From Gp1-AA122 sp035631655 (GTDB lineage Bacteria > Acidobacteriota > Terriglobia > Terriglobales > Acidobacteriaceae), in contig DASQIH010000183.1 of the NCBI GenBank assembly GCA_035631655.1, forward strand, positions 6,443-70,442: a stretch of 64,000 nt of DNA, read 5' to 3'. Position 1 is the first letter of the stretch, and every line of letters starts with the position of its first letter. Position numbers and translations under genes: made by a program. Below the pieces are notes generated by a model. The model was not told where the DNA came from and ran no database searches. It saw only the letters and a list, made by a program, of their open reading frames with translations. Shown here piece after piece: positions 1-8,188 of this stretch.

Positions 1-1
1 C

Positions 2-139
2 AAGATCTACTGCGTTTACGTGGCGGACAGCGAGCAGGCGATCCGCGAGCACGCAAAACAGGGCGGGTTCCCGGCCAATCGAATTTCGGAAATCCGGACG
101 ATGATTGATCCCACCACAGCCGAGAGTCACCAGGCGTGA
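2..139 (+). CDS. DUF4242 (nickel-binding-like) protein, C-terminal part
   Basis: The reading frame is open from the window edge to a TGA at 137-139 and gives 45 residues. The conserved tail (K-I-Y-C-V-Y, then A-I-R-E-H-A, G-G-F-P-A-N-R-I and I-D-P-T-T-A) is typical of the DUF4242 family of small alpha/beta-barrel proteins, some of which are annotated as nickel-binding. The N-terminal part lies outside the window, so length and start cannot be judged. A strong intrinsic terminator follows 54 nt downstream, so this is the last gene of its transcript. Its function is unknown. Confidence 0.75.
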   Translation, partial: KIYCVYVADSEQAIREHAKQGGFPANRISEIRTMIDPTTAESHQA

Positions 140-193
140 GGAACGGCAAGCGCGACGCCAACCCACTGATAGGCTGGAGCTGAAGACTACAAG

Positions 194-217
194 AGCCGCG
201 ATCAGGTCGCGGCTTTT
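194..217 (+). terminator. Rho-independent terminator after the DUF4242 gene
   Basis: A perfect 8-bp stem (AGCCGCGA with TCGCGGCT) around a 5-nt loop, with its last T continuing into a run of four T. It lies between two convergent genes. The T-run sits only on the + strand side, so it serves the upstream + strand gene. Confidence 0.85.
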
Positions 218-240
218 GCCTCGCGATTAGCCAACTGGAA

Positions 241-477
241 TTACGCCGCCTGTTTGGGAGCCAGGTCGGCGACGTTAGGGGTTTGCTCCGGCGCGTCGTC
301 GACAATCTTCATTTGGCGCCAGTCATAGGCAAATTCTTTGCCGCAATCCAGACAAACCACGTAGGTACCCGTGAGGGAGGCAGCTGCACTCCGGCGCGCA
401 GCAGAGCGGATAGTAATGGGAAAGCTGAGATTGGTGTGCCAACAACCAAAGAAGCCATCGAGCAGCCTTGCGATCAT
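241..477 (-). CDS. small acidobacterial C-L-D-C-G protein
   Basis: A 78-residue protein of unknown function. The N-terminal part has a G-C-W-H-x-N-L-S-F-P-I motif (residues 11-21). The middle has T-G-T-Y-V-V-C-L-D-C-G-K-E-F-x-Y-D-W (about 36-53), with a CxxC pair that could bind zinc together with the earlier C-W-H. I recall near-identical small proteins from other Acidobacteria; this is recognition, not a search result. No signal peptide or membrane segment is seen. It stands alone, convergent to the DUF4242 gene. The start at 477 fits the conserved N-terminus. Confidence 0.6.
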   Translation of the reverse strand: MIARLLDGFFGCWHTNLSFPITIRSAARRSAAASLTGTYVVCLDCGKEFAYDWRQMKIVDDAPEQTPNVADLAPKQAA

Positions 478-864
478 ATCTACCTCCCCAGAACTTGGGT
501 CTTGCTGGCCCTCTGACCTCAGCGGCTAAGGTCGCTCAGGGTTGACGCGAACTGCTTAGACACGGCGGAAGCCCGGGCCTGCTACCGGAATTCGCTTTGG
601 CTGTGTCGTATAAAGCTCGTAAGCTGCTGCGGCCCTGGTGTGCGAGCAGCCACTTAGAGCACTATATGTGTAAAGAACAATTTCCGCCGGGGGAGAACAG
701 CTTCTACTCTGGCCAGCTACTTAGATTATATTTACGGCTAAAAGGGTTCTATTGCACGACGGTGGGGGGAGCGTCTGAGTAGCCAATGAGGTCCGCTCTA
801 AGGGGGCAATAAAGCCCGGAAACGCATGAAACATTTTGGGTTAACAGGAGTGTTAAAACGGGAG
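478..864. other. gene-poor intergenic region
   Basis: About 390 bases with no convincing gene. The part from 600 to 790 is richer in A+T than its surroundings. It holds one short ORF (597-782) without recognisable features. Around 508-536 an imperfect hairpin (CCCT..GACC against GGTC..AGGG) can form. I see no tRNA, tmRNA, 6S RNA or RNase P signature on either strand. Confidence 0.5.
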
Positions 865-1119
865 TCAGACTGGTTCGGAGCCTGCTTTTTTCTTCTGGCA
901 CTTGGCCATAATGGCGGATCGGAGGCGGCCGCGGAGGTCTTCAGGAAGTTCGTAGAGCTGCGAGTCGCGATAGATTTCGATTGTCTTCTTGGTGGTATCA
1001 CAGACAACGTAGCAGTTGTGGCACCAAGCAAGGTGGTCTTCCAGTTCAGCGCGGGTGCGGGCGTCGAGGACGCCGTCAAGGTAATTGGTGAGCTCTTGCA
1101 GAAACTCAGAGCATTTCAC
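865..1119 (-). CDS. putative anti-sigma factor, zf-HC2 type
   Basis: An 84-residue cytoplasmic protein with the zinc-binding anti-sigma pattern: an early Cys (C3), then H-L-A-W-C-H-N-C around residues 29-36, giving H-x3-C-x2-C. ZAS-type domains of this kind bind and restrain ECF sigma factors. It follows the ECF sigma gene with a 4-nt GTGA overlap, so the two are translationally coupled. There is no transmembrane segment, so it would be a soluble sensor rather than a membrane-anchored one. The signal it senses is not evident. The start is GTG at 1119. Confidence 0.85.
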   Translation of the reverse strand: MKCSEFLQELTNYLDGVLDARTRAELEDHLAWCHNCYVVCDTTKKTIEIYRDSQLYELPEDLRGRLRSAIMAKCQKKKAGSEPV

Positions 1120-1748
1120 TGTGTGCCATCTCCGCCAACATTGCGTTTTTGAAAGTAGCGGCTGAGCCGCTCGCGCAGCTGCAAGCGCGCGCGCAGCAAC
1201 CGCGACTTGACCGCCGGAATGCTGAGTTCCAAAGCCTCGGCTGCTTCCTCGGTCGACAAACCCTCCACATCGCGCAGCACAAACACCGTCCGGAAGCTGG
1301 GAGGGAGCCCCTGGATGGTCTTCGTCAAAATATCATGCAGCTCGGACTGCGTGTAGAGCTGCTCGGGATTGGGCGACCAATCCGCGACCTCGCGAGGTAC
1401 CGAGTCATCCTCGGTCTTGACATCCTCGTCGAGCGATACCATGCGTTCCGGCCGACGGCGGCGCAACTTCATGAGCGCCTCGTTGACCGCGATCCGCACC
1501 AGCCAAGTGTAAAACTTCGACTGCCCCTGGAACTGTCCCAGGTTCTGATAGGCTTTCAGGAACGCGTCCTGCACCACGTCTTCCGCGTCTTCGCGGTTCT
1601 GCGTAATATGCTGCGCGATACGAAATACGTTCCGGTCGTAGCGCTTGACCAGTTCTTCAAACGCCGCGACATCGCCGCCTTTGGCTGCCTGAACCAGCGC
1701 CAGCTCATCACTGACGGGCTCACTCACTTTTGGTTGGATGGTCCCCAT
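1116..1748 (-). CDS. ECF RNA polymerase sigma factor (RpoE-like)
   Basis: A 210-residue sigma-70 family protein with only regions 2 and 4. Region 2 is at about residues 28-95 (Y-D-R-N-V-F-R-I-A, then E-D-A-E-D-V-V-Q-D-A-F-L-K-A). Region 4 is at about 140-195 (L-P-P-S-F-R-T-V-F-V-L-R-D-V-E-G-L-S, then helix-turn-helix residues A-V-K-S-R-L-L-R-A-R). The length fits a group 4 (ECF) sigma factor. It heads a two-gene operon with the zf-HC2 anti-sigma, whose start overlaps the stop here. Upstream the strand is free for about 200 bases, so the promoter is there; autoregulation is likely but not shown. Confidence 0.92.
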   Translation of the reverse strand: MGTIQPKVSEPVSDELALVQAAKGGDVAAFEELVKRYDRNVFRIAQHITQNREDAEDVVQDAFLKAYQNLGQFQGQSKFYTWLVRIAVNEALMKLRRRRPERMVSLDEDVKTEDDSVPREVADWSPNPEQLYTQSELHDILTKTIQGLPPSFRTVFVLRDVEGLSTEEAAEALELSIPAVKSRLLRARLQLRERLSRYFQKRNVGGDGTQ

Positions 1749-1936
1749 TCTTCCGCCGATTCAACAATTTTGGGCTATGCGGCCAAAATGAAAGTGTATT
1801 GTAATCGGTATTCCGGCCTTGTGCCCATTTGTCTTTTGACGTAGGAGCCTCACAATGGTTTGCGTTGACTTGCGAGATGGTGGGTTGAGCGAGGAGGGAT
1901 ACACGGTAGTAACCTCGGCAGCCTGCGCAAGTACCG

Positions 1937-1942
1937 TATAAT
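1937..1942 (+). promoter_or_regulatory. -10 element upstream of the GAF/Slt operon
   Basis: A perfect TATAAT 50 nt upstream of the ATG at 1993. No matching TTGACA lies 16-18 nt upstream, so the promoter is partial or needs an activator. Confidence 0.4.
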
Positions 1943-1992
1943 CAATCATTGAATTGGGCCCAAGCAGGCGGGCACCTCACTGGTTTTCAAGA

Positions 1993-3096
1993 ATGGCGGA
2001 AAGAAAAATCGAACAAGTCGTAGAGCGGGTCATTTCCGAGGTGCTGGAGAGTCATCTCCCGGAGCTGCGCGGAAACATTACGCGCCGTGTGCTGGAGGAA
2101 CTCACGCCGCAGTTGGGACGGGGGGAGAGCAAGGCCAGCCCTAATCATCTGCTGAAGGCAGTCTCAGCGATTCACAGCGCGACGACGCAGCGGGACGTAC
2201 TCCGCGCATTGCTGGACAATGCAGTTCGCTATTGCGGCCGCGCCGCACTGTTTGTGGTGAAAGGCGGCATGGCGGGTGGGTGGCAAGGGCGTGCTTTTGC
2301 CAACAACGACGCCATTAAGGATTTCGCCCTGGATGCGAATGCGGGATTGGTTGCGCGCGTTCTAGGTGGACACACGGCGCTCTCGGGAAACACTTCAGAA
2401 ATGGATCCGAAGTTTACGGCGGAATTCGGTGCGCCGGCGGATGGGAAGTGTGTTTTGCTACCGCTTCTGCTTCGGGAAAAAGTGGCGGCGCTGATTTATG
2501 CAGACGCGGGACACGACAGAGGTGGTCAACTCGATGGCTCAGCGCTGGAGTTGCTGGTGTTGACCACCGGAACATGGCTGGAAGTGGCGGCGCTGCGCAA
2601 GACAGCCCCCAAAGAAGGCGCATCGGGCGTGGCCGACAAGAAGGAAGCACCAGCGGCTCATGCGTCGGCAGCCCATGCGGCGCCATCATTTGCGGATCCG
2701 TTCGCGGGGCACGCGCCGGCCTTTGCCAAGGGTGGCCCTGCACCCTCTGCTGTTCAAGCCGAGACGGAGGCAGCACCCAGTGAAGCGGCCACCGCCGTGA
2801 GCGACCAGTTTGCCGGCCTACCGCCCGAGGATGCGGACGTCCACAGGAAAGCTCAGCGGTTCGCACGGCTGCTGATCGACGAAATCAAACTTTACAACCA
2901 GGCCAAAATGGCCGAGGGGCGGAAGAATAAAGATCTTTACGATCGCCTGAGGGAAGACATCGACAAGAGCCGCTCCACCTATTCGAAGCGCTACGGGAAC
3001 ACGGTGGCGGCTTCCAGTGACTATTTCAACCAGGAACTGATTCGCAGCCTTGCGGAAGACGACGTGTCACTTCTGGGCATCAACTTTAAGAGATAA
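1993..3096 (+). CDS. GAF domain-containing protein
   Basis: A 367-residue cytoplasmic protein. A helical N-terminus (about 1-45, with repeated E-R-V-I-x-E-V-L-E patterns) is followed by a GAF-like sensor fold (about 50-190). Next come an Ala/Pro-rich linker (about 205-275) and a conserved helical C-terminus (F-A-R-L-L-I-D-E-I-K-L-Y-N, D-L-Y-D-R-L-R-E-D-I-D-K-S-R) that I recognise from acidobacterial GAF proteins. I chose the ATG at 1993; a TTG 39 nt earlier would add 13 residues of low-quality sequence. It lies 12 nt ahead of the transglycosylase gene, so the two probably share a transcript. Ligand and partner are unknown. Confidence 0.75.
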   Translation: MAERKIEQVVERVISEVLESHLPELRGNITRRVLEELTPQLGRGESKASPNHLLKAVSAIHSATTQRDVLRALLDNAVRYCGRAALFVVKGGMAGGWQGRAFANNDAIKDFALDANAGLVARVLGGHTALSGNTSEMDPKFTAEFGAPADGKCVLLPLLLREKVAALIYADAGHDRGGQLDGSALELLVLTTGTWLEVAALRKTAPKEGASGVADKKEAPAAHASAAHAAPSFADPFAGHAPAFAKGGPAPSAVQAETEAAPSEAATAVSDQFAGLPPEDADVHRKAQRFARLLIDEIKLYNQAKMAEGRKNKDLYDRLREDIDKSRSTYSKRYGNTVAASSDYFNQELIRSLAEDDVSLLGINFKR

Positions 3097-3108
3097 ACTA
3101 GTCTGAGT

Positions 3109-5415
3109 GTGAATTCGCGCAGGTTGGTCTTAGTCCAGGTACTCTCAGTTATAAGCAGTGTTCTGCTGTGGCGTTCCTTGTCCGCGGCTGCCCCCCAATC
3201 CACGGTGGCGACACCACCTGGTAAAACCAGCACGACCTCAACGCGCACTGCCAAGCGGGCTACCAAACCCACCTCTAGTAAAAAGAAAAAAAAGAAAAGA
3301 GTGAGTTCGCGGCGGGTGCGGCGAATCCACCGGGCATTCGTTGCTTCCGCTGACTTGCAGCCGATGGCGCGGCAGTTGCTCCAAGACCGCACTCCCGCCG
3401 CTTACGCCGGCGTAGAAGCGTATGCCCGGCGTCATGCCAACGCAGATGCCGGAGCGCTGGCCTGGCTGGTGGTCGGGTACGCGCATACCTTGGATCACGA
3501 CTATTTGAAGGCCGTCACGCCTCTCCAACGAGCCAAACTGCAAGCTGGCGATCTGGGCGAATACGTCGCCTACTACCTGGGCACGGCTTACATGCAGACG
3601 GGCTGGAGCGCCGAGGCGCTGTCGACGCTTCGCGATTTCGAAGTTAAGTATCCCGACTCGCTGCTCATCAAGGATGCGCACGTGGTCTATGCGAGTGCCC
3701 TGCTGCAGCAGAATCGGGCGGCAGAAGCGGTAGCGCTGCTGGAAAAAGACCGGCAGCCGCCGCGGGCGGACGTGGAGTGGAACCTTGGACGTGCTTATGA
3801 GGCTGCCGGCGACTCAGCCAAAGCGGTCACGGTTTTTCAAAATTTGTACTTGACAATGCCACTGGCTGGCGAAGCCGACGCCGCGGGCGCCGAATTAAAG
3901 AAATTCTCGGGAACAGCCCTGCCTCTAACGTGGGAACAGAGAAAGATCAGAGCGGATCTGCTGGCCAAGGGCCGGCGCTATGCGGATGCGGCCGCCGAAT
4001 ACCGAGAATTTGTCGAAGCGGTGCCGCTCGATCTCCGGTCTATGGTGCAATTAGCGCTGGCCAGCGCTCTGCTGAAGAGCGGCCGCAGCAAAGATGCCAA
4101 GCAGGCGTTGGAGTCGCTGAAAGGGACAACTGGGGAAATGAGTGCGCAGCGAACTTACCTGCTGGGTGAGGTAGCGCGCGCGACCGAGGACGAGGATGGT
4201 TTCCTGAAAAACCTGGCGCAGCTGCGCCAGGAAGCACCCAACAGCCCGTGGCTGGAACAGGCGTTGCTCTCGGCGGGAAATATTTTTCTGCTGAAGCGAG
4301 ATTACGACCATGCCATCGATGCTTACCGGGAGTTGCAGCAGCGGTTTCCGAACGTCGGCCGCGCGCCTTACGCTCATTGGAAAGCGGCGTGGCTGACCTT
4401 GCGGCAGGGCAGGAACGTGGAGGCGAAGAAAGAGTTCGAAGAGCAGATCGCGCTCTATCCTTCGTCGAACGAGATTCCCGCGGCGCTTTACTGGCGCGCG
4501 CGCCTGGCGCAGGAAGAAGGCGACCTCGTCATGGCGCGGGCCTTTTACCAGAAGATTTCTGACCGGTTCCGCAATTACTACTATGCTGAGTTGGCGCGCA
4601 AGGAATTAGCCACGCTCAAAGCTACGGGCGAGGCGCAGCAATACGCGTTGCTGGACAAAATTTCGCCAATCGATACCAAGCCGGAGCTGAGCGATGATGA
4701 CGCTCCCGCCGACAACCTTCGGGTCCAGAAGGCGCAGCTGCTGGGAAATGGAGCGCTGGTAGAACTGGCGGCGCGGGAATTGCAGGCCGCCGCCCAGGAA
4801 GAGAAAGGCGCCTGGGCTGCGCCCGAGACGGCACGTCTTTACCAGCAGAATCAGCAGTTCAACCTGGGGATTGAGGTGATGAAAAAGGCGGTGCCGAATT
4901 ATTTTGCTATGGACATTCCGGCGCTGCCCCGAACGTATTGGGAAGCGCTATTCCCGCGGCCCTATTGGAGTGATCTGAAACGGTACTCGGTGCGCAATGA
5001 GCTGGATCCGTTCCTGGTGGCATCGCTCATCCGCCAGGAATCGGAATTTAATCCGGCTGCCGTATCGCACGCGAACGCGGTTGGGCTGATGCAGCTTCTG
5101 CCCGTCACCGGGAAGAAAGTTGCCCAGGAAGAAAAGCTGCGGGGTTTCAATGCGAGCCAGTTGTTTGTGCCGGGTGTCAACTTGCAGCTGGGGACGCGGT
5201 ATTTTCGCAGTATGGTGGATAAGTTCGGATCCTTTGAGTATGCGTTGGCTGCTTACAACGCGGGGTCCGATCGGGTGCAGGACTGGCTGTCAGCAGGAAA
5301 GTTTCGCGATCCGCAAGAATTTGTCGAGTCCATTCCGTTTACCGAGACGCGTGAGTACGTGCAGGCCATTCTGAGGAACGCCAGCGTGTATAAGCAGCTG
5401 TACGGGAATCCGTAG
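3109..5415 (+). CDS. slt: soluble lytic murein transglycosylase with TPR-like repeats
   Basis: A 768-residue exported protein. A signal peptide (about 1-27, ending S-L-S-A-A-A) is followed by a short Lys-rich stretch (S-K-K-K-K-K-K-R near residue 60), a long helical TPR-like solenoid (about 80-590) and a C-terminal SLT domain (about 625-760). The SLT signature is clear: R-Q-E-S-E-F-N-P with catalytic Glu at about residue 644, then G-L-M-Q-L-L-P and A-A-Y-N-A-G-S-D-R-V. The enzyme cleaves peptidoglycan glycan strands with formation of 1,6-anhydromuramic ends. The start is GTG. The Lys run is encoded by an A-rich tract with eight A in a row (3286-3293), a natural slippage spot, but the frame is intact. 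Confidence 0.92.
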   Translation: MNSRRLVLVQVLSVISSVLLWRSLSAAAPQSTVATPPGKTSTTSTRTAKRATKPTSSKKKKKKRVSSRRVRRIHRAFVASADLQPMARQLLQDRTPAAYAGVEAYARRHANADAGALAWLVVGYAHTLDHDYLKAVTPLQRAKLQAGDLGEYVAYYLGTAYMQTGWSAEALSTLRDFEVKYPDSLLIKDAHVVYASALLQQNRAAEAVALLEKDRQPPRADVEWNLGRAYEAAGDSAKAVTVFQNLYLTMPLAGEADAAGAELKKFSGTALPLTWEQRKIRADLLAKGRRYADAAAEYREFVEAVPLDLRSMVQLALASALLKSGRSKDAKQALESLKGTTGEMSAQRTYLLGEVARATEDEDGFLKNLAQLRQEAPNSPWLEQALLSAGNIFLLKRDYDHAIDAYRELQQRFPNVGRAPYAHWKAAWLTLRQGRNVEAKKEFEEQIALYPSSNEIPAALYWRARLAQEEGDLVMARAFYQKISDRFRNYYYAELARKELATLKATGEAQQYALLDKISPIDTKPELSDDDAPADNLRVQKAQLLGNGALVELAARELQAAAQEEKGAWAAPETARLYQQNQQFNLGIEVMKKAVPNYFAMDIPALPRTYWEALFPRPYWSDLKRYSVRNELDPFLVASLIRQESEFNPAAVSHANAVGLMQLLPVTGKKVAQEEKLRGFNASQLFVPGVNLQLGTRYFRSMVDKFGSFEYALAAYNAGSDRVQDWLSAGKFRDPQEFVESIPFTETREYVQAILRNASVYKQLYGNP

Positions 5416-5424
5416 TAGATTCCT

Positions 5425-5441
5425 GGTGTGACAATCACACC
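5425..5441. repeat. 3-nt-loop palindrome
   Basis: GGTGTGA, loop CAA, TCACACC: a perfect 7-bp hairpin 10 nt after the slt stop codon. No T-run follows. Its half sites recall a CRP box, but the spacing is 3 rather than 6. It matches the architecture of the other 3-nt-loop palindromes in this window. Confidence 0.6.
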
Positions 5442-5597
5442 GCGCAGGCTCATACGCGTGACAAGCTCTGGATGTTATGTGTGAAAAAATAACGGAATTT
5501 TCATCTTTTCCACCGATGACCCGCGAGTAGAATCAGCCTATCTAGAGTCTTTCCGAATTTCTGATTTCCCACACAAGCGCCAAAAAGGAGGAAAACA

Positions 5598-6095
5598 ATG
5601 ACACGCGCTAACAAGCCAATTCCCGAAGGCTTTCATTCCGTCACTCCAAGCCTCATAGTACGGAATGCGGCCCAAGCGATTGATTTCTACAAGCGGTCGC
5701 TGGGGGCACAAGAACTCGTGCGCATGACGGGCCCGGACGGCAAAAGTATCATGCATGCCGAACTCAAGATTGGTGATTCCATCATCTTTCTGTCGGACGA
5801 GTCGCCCCAATCCAGCGCCAAGTCGCCGCAGACCCTGGGCGGCTCAACGACCGTACTCAATGTCTACGTGCCCGACGTGGATACCAGCTTCCGTCAAGCC
5901 GTGAGTGCCGGAGGGAAGGAAACCATGGCGGTCGCGGACATGTTCTGGGGCGATCGATACGGAACGTTTGTCGATCCCTTTGGCTACACGTGGGGTTTAG
6001 CCACGCACAAAGAGGACTTGTCCGAGAAGGAGATGGCGGAGAGGACGAAAGCGTTTTTCGCTAGCATGCAGCAGCAGCAGCGAAAGTCGGCTTAG
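5598..6095 (+). CDS. VOC family protein (PhnB/glyoxalase-like)
   Basis: A 165-residue protein of the vicinal oxygen chelate superfamily. It has two beta-alpha-beta-beta-beta modules: P-S-L-I-V-R-N-A-A-x-A-I-D-F-Y-K-x-x-L-G-A near the N-terminus and D-P-F-G-Y-T-W at about 133-139. H53 in I-M-H-A-E-L and the later D/E residues could form the metal site, but the PhnB-like branch is mostly of unknown function. A very strong ribosome binding site (AAGGAGGAAAAC) precedes the ATG. The gene stands alone between slt and a repeat-rich spacer. Confidence 0.85.
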   Translation: MTRANKPIPEGFHSVTPSLIVRNAAQAIDFYKRSLGAQELVRMTGPDGKSIMHAELKIGDSIIFLSDESPQSSAKSPQTLGGSTTVLNVYVPDVDTSFRQAVSAGGKETMAVADMFWGDRYGTFVDPFGYTWGLATHKEDLSEKEMAERTKAFFASMQQQQRKSA

Positions 6096-6139
6096 GCCGC
6101 GAGAAACTTGTCATCCTATCGGCTGTCATCCTGAGCGAC

Positions 6140-6166
6140 GGTGAGCTGCACGGAGTGCAGCTCACC
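6140..6166. repeat. long palindrome inside a dispersed repeat
   Basis: A perfect 11-bp stem (GGTGAGCTGCA with TGCAGCTCACC) around loop CGGAG. It is embedded in flanking text (TGTCATCCTGAGCGA before, GAAGTCGAAGGACC after) that I recognise as a dispersed repeat type of Acidobacteria. No T-run follows. Confidence 0.7.
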
Positions 6167-6317
6167 GAAGTCGAAGGACCCCCTGCAACCCAACCCAAGC
6201 ACGGCCTACGGGGGCATTTCCTCTATGCAACGTGCTAACACGAGGCCCTCGATTCGGACCTCCTCTTTTCAGTCGGTCCTCGCTCGGGATAACAAGTGAG
6301 TGGGGAGCGCGAAAGCA

Positions 6318-6346
6318 GATTCCTCGCTTCGCTCGGAATGACAAGC
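6318..6346. repeat. dispersed 29-nt repeat, copy 1
   Basis: This 29-base sequence starts GATTCCTCGCTT and ends GGAATGACAAGC. It recurs at 29194-29222 with one mismatch. It is part of a repeat-filled spacer (6096-6403) that holds no gene. Confidence 0.8.
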
Positions 6347-6403
6347 TTCTTGGGGATGTGAACAGCAGCAGGGCTGGTTGGGACCCTGCTGCTGCGCTCC
6401 GTC

Positions 6404-7696
6404 TTACGGCCAGATGCCGCGCACGCGAGTGGCGGTCGCGACGCGATCGATGGCCAGGATGTAGGCTCCGGTGCGCATGTCGGCGGCGTATTTTTTGGCC
6501 ATCGTGTGCACGTCGGTGAAAGCCTTCACCATCACCCGCTCCAGGCGACGATTGACATCGTCTTCGTCCCAGAACAACTCCTGAAGGTCCTGGACCCATT
6601 CGAAGTACGAGACCGTGACACCACCGGCGTTGGCGAGGATATCGGGTATTACCATGATTCCGCGCTCGTGGAGTACTGCGTCGGCATCGGGGGTGGTGGG
6701 CCCATTGGCGGCCTCTGCCACGATCCGTGCCTTGATGCGGTCTGCGTTCTGCAATGTAATCTGGTTCTCCAAAGCAGCGGGAATCAGGATGTCGCACTGG
6801 AGTTCCAGCACGGCCTCGCTGTCAATCGGGTCGCTGTTTGGGAAATTCACCACCGAGCCGGTCTTCGCCTTGTGCTCAAGCAAGGCGGGGACATTCAGTC
6901 CGGTGCGATTGAGGATGCTGCCACGGGAGTCGCTGACGGCGATGATCTTCGCCCCTTGCCTAGCCAGCAATTCCGCGGCAATGCTGCCCGCGTTTCCGAA
7001 GCCCTGGATGGCGACCGTAGCGCGATCGAGGCGGATTCCCAGGACCTCGCAGGCGGAGCGGATCACGAACCAGCAGCCGCGGGCGGTGGCTTCATTGCGG
7101 CCGAACGAGCCGCCCAAGAAGGTGGGCTTTCCGGTCACTACTCCGGGGGCGCTGCTGCCGTGGGTCATGCTGTAGGTGTCCATGATCCAGGCCATCACTT
7201 GCGAGTCGGTGTAGACGTCGGGCGCAGGGATGTCCTTGTCAGGTCCGATGATGGGGGAAATCTCGTAGGCGTAGCGGCGGGTCAGATGCTCCAGTTCATT
7301 CTTGGACAGCTTATGAGGGTCGCAAACGATCCCACCTTTAGCGCCACCAAAGGGGATGTTGACGATGGCGCATTTCCAGGTCATCCAGGAGGCGAGTGCC
7401 TTGACTTCGTCGAAGGTGACGTTGGGATGATAGCGGATGCCGCCTTTACAGGGGCCGCGAACATTGCTGTGCTGGACTCGGAAACCCTCGAAGACACGGA
7501 CTGAGCCGTCATCCATCTTTACAGGCAAGGATAGAGACAGAGCGCGCCGAGGGCGGCGCAAGACTTCACGCAGGCCGGGATCAAGGTTGCATCTTTCGGC
7601 GGCGTTGTCGAACTGGCGCATAGCAATACGAAAAGAATTAAGATCCTCTGCAGTTTTGACCGGCGCGGCCATAGCCGTAACTTTCTGGGTCGCCAT
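6404..7696 (-). CDS. gdhA: Glu/Leu/Phe/Val dehydrogenase (NAD(P)-dependent glutamate dehydrogenase)
   Basis: A 430-residue cytoplasmic enzyme for oxidative deamination of glutamate to 2-oxoglutarate or the reverse. The substrate domain carries G-P-C-K-G-G-I-R-Y-H-P (about 80-90) and the catalytic-Lys region P-F-G-G-A-K-G-G-I (about 116-124), followed by P-A-P-D-V-Y-T. The Rossmann domain starts with V-A-I-Q-G-F-G-N-A-G (about 224-233). Length and order fit the hexameric 45-48 kDa class. I chose the ATG at 7696 (M-A-T-Q), which has AGGAGAT at the right spacing; the longer frame needs a TTG that collides with it. It is a single gene flanked by repeat-rich spacers. Confidence 0.95.
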   Translation of the reverse strand: MATQKVTAMAAPVKTAEDLNSFRIAMRQFDNAAERCNLDPGLREVLRRPRRALSLSLPVKMDDGSVRVFEGFRVQHSNVRGPCKGGIRYHPNVTFDEVKALASWMTWKCAIVNIPFGGAKGGIVCDPHKLSKNELEHLTRRYAYEISPIIGPDKDIPAPDVYTDSQVMAWIMDTYSMTHGSSAPGVVTGKPTFLGGSFGRNEATARGCWFVIRSACEVLGIRLDRATVAIQGFGNAGSIAAELLARQGAKIIAVSDSRGSILNRTGLNVPALLEHKAKTGSVVNFPNSDPIDSEAVLELQCDILIPAALENQITLQNADRIKARIVAEAANGPTTPDADAVLHERGIMVIPDILANAGGVTVSYFEWVQDLQELFWDEDDVNRRLERVMVKAFTDVHTMAKKYAADMRTGAYILAIDRVATATRVRGIWP

Positions 7697-8035
7697 GATC
7701 AAGATCTCCTTTTTTGAGGGTATGGGGGACTGCTGATTTCTGATTTTCGATGGAAGACTGGCTTGGGGTAGTCAGGCGCCGCAGGGAAAAGCCAGTGAGG
7801 CAAGTTCGCAGCTGGTTCATGCCCCACCTCGCACGCGGAGCCGTTACACGCATCTTGTCCTTGTGGGGTCGAACGGGGCTGGATCGGTTCACGGGTCGTC
7901 TCGGGGAAGATCGAGACGGAGGAATGGCCAGCAGAAAGCAGCCTTTTTCGCGAGCCCCGACGGGGACGCCCCACAACGTCCGCCGGAGGGGAGTTATACA
8001 CCCAAAGGGAGGAGGGAAGTCAACCGGGAGAAACG

Positions 8036-8052
8036 GCCGAGCTCCGCTCGGC
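8036..8052. repeat. 3-nt-loop palindrome GCCGAGC-NNN-GCTCGGC
   Basis: A perfect 7-bp stem with loop TCC. The same stem with loop GAC lies inside the metH coding region at 56784-56800. Confidence 0.75.
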
Positions 8053-8135
8053 TGGATGGACGCACGTTCCTCCACGAACCGTAGTTGTAGCGCCGCCGTC
8101 CCCGCGGTTGTCGCGTTGGGTGCCGCCCACGCCGG

Positions 8136-8176
8136 GGAGGGCAGGATGCCCTCCGGACAGCCGGCAAGATGCCGGC
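8136..8176. repeat. double 3-nt-loop palindrome
   Basis: Two hairpins in a row: GGAGGGCA-GGA-TGCCCTCC (8136-8154) and, five bases on, GCCGGCA-AGA-TGCCGGC (8160-8176). Both stems are perfect and both loops are 3 nt. The pairing of two short hairpins with unrelated stems recurs inside metH and inside an esterase gene in this window. Confidence 0.75.
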
Positions 8177-8188
8177 GCTACCGCAAGG

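Larger units (their letters stand above)
7697..8188. other. repeat-rich spacer between gdhA and lspA
   Basis: About 490 bases without a credible gene; the ORFs here are short and mutually contradictory. The right half holds three perfect 3-nt-loop hairpins, listed separately. The left half also contains self-complementary GC-rich patches such as GAGCCCCGACGGGGACGCCCC near 7950. The gdhA ribosome binding site lies at the left end. Confidence 0.6.

Noticed and set aside
478..864. Possible structured RNA in the A+T-richer spacer
   Set aside because: No tmRNA, 6S, RNase P or SRP features found, no perfect long stems, and no promoter-terminator pair around it.
1149..1844. Long + strand ORF of 231 codons
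   Set aside because: It lies exactly opposite the ECF sigma factor gene, which has clear conserved motifs; it is a shadow of its codon use.
3281..3300. A-rich tract in slt as a programmed frameshift site
   Set aside because: The frame is continuous through it, encodes a Lys run after the signal peptide, and the protein is full length.
5425..5441. CRP-type operator (TGTGA...TCACA)
   Set aside because: The half sites are 3 nt apart rather than 6, and the form fits the 3-nt-loop palindromes of this genome.
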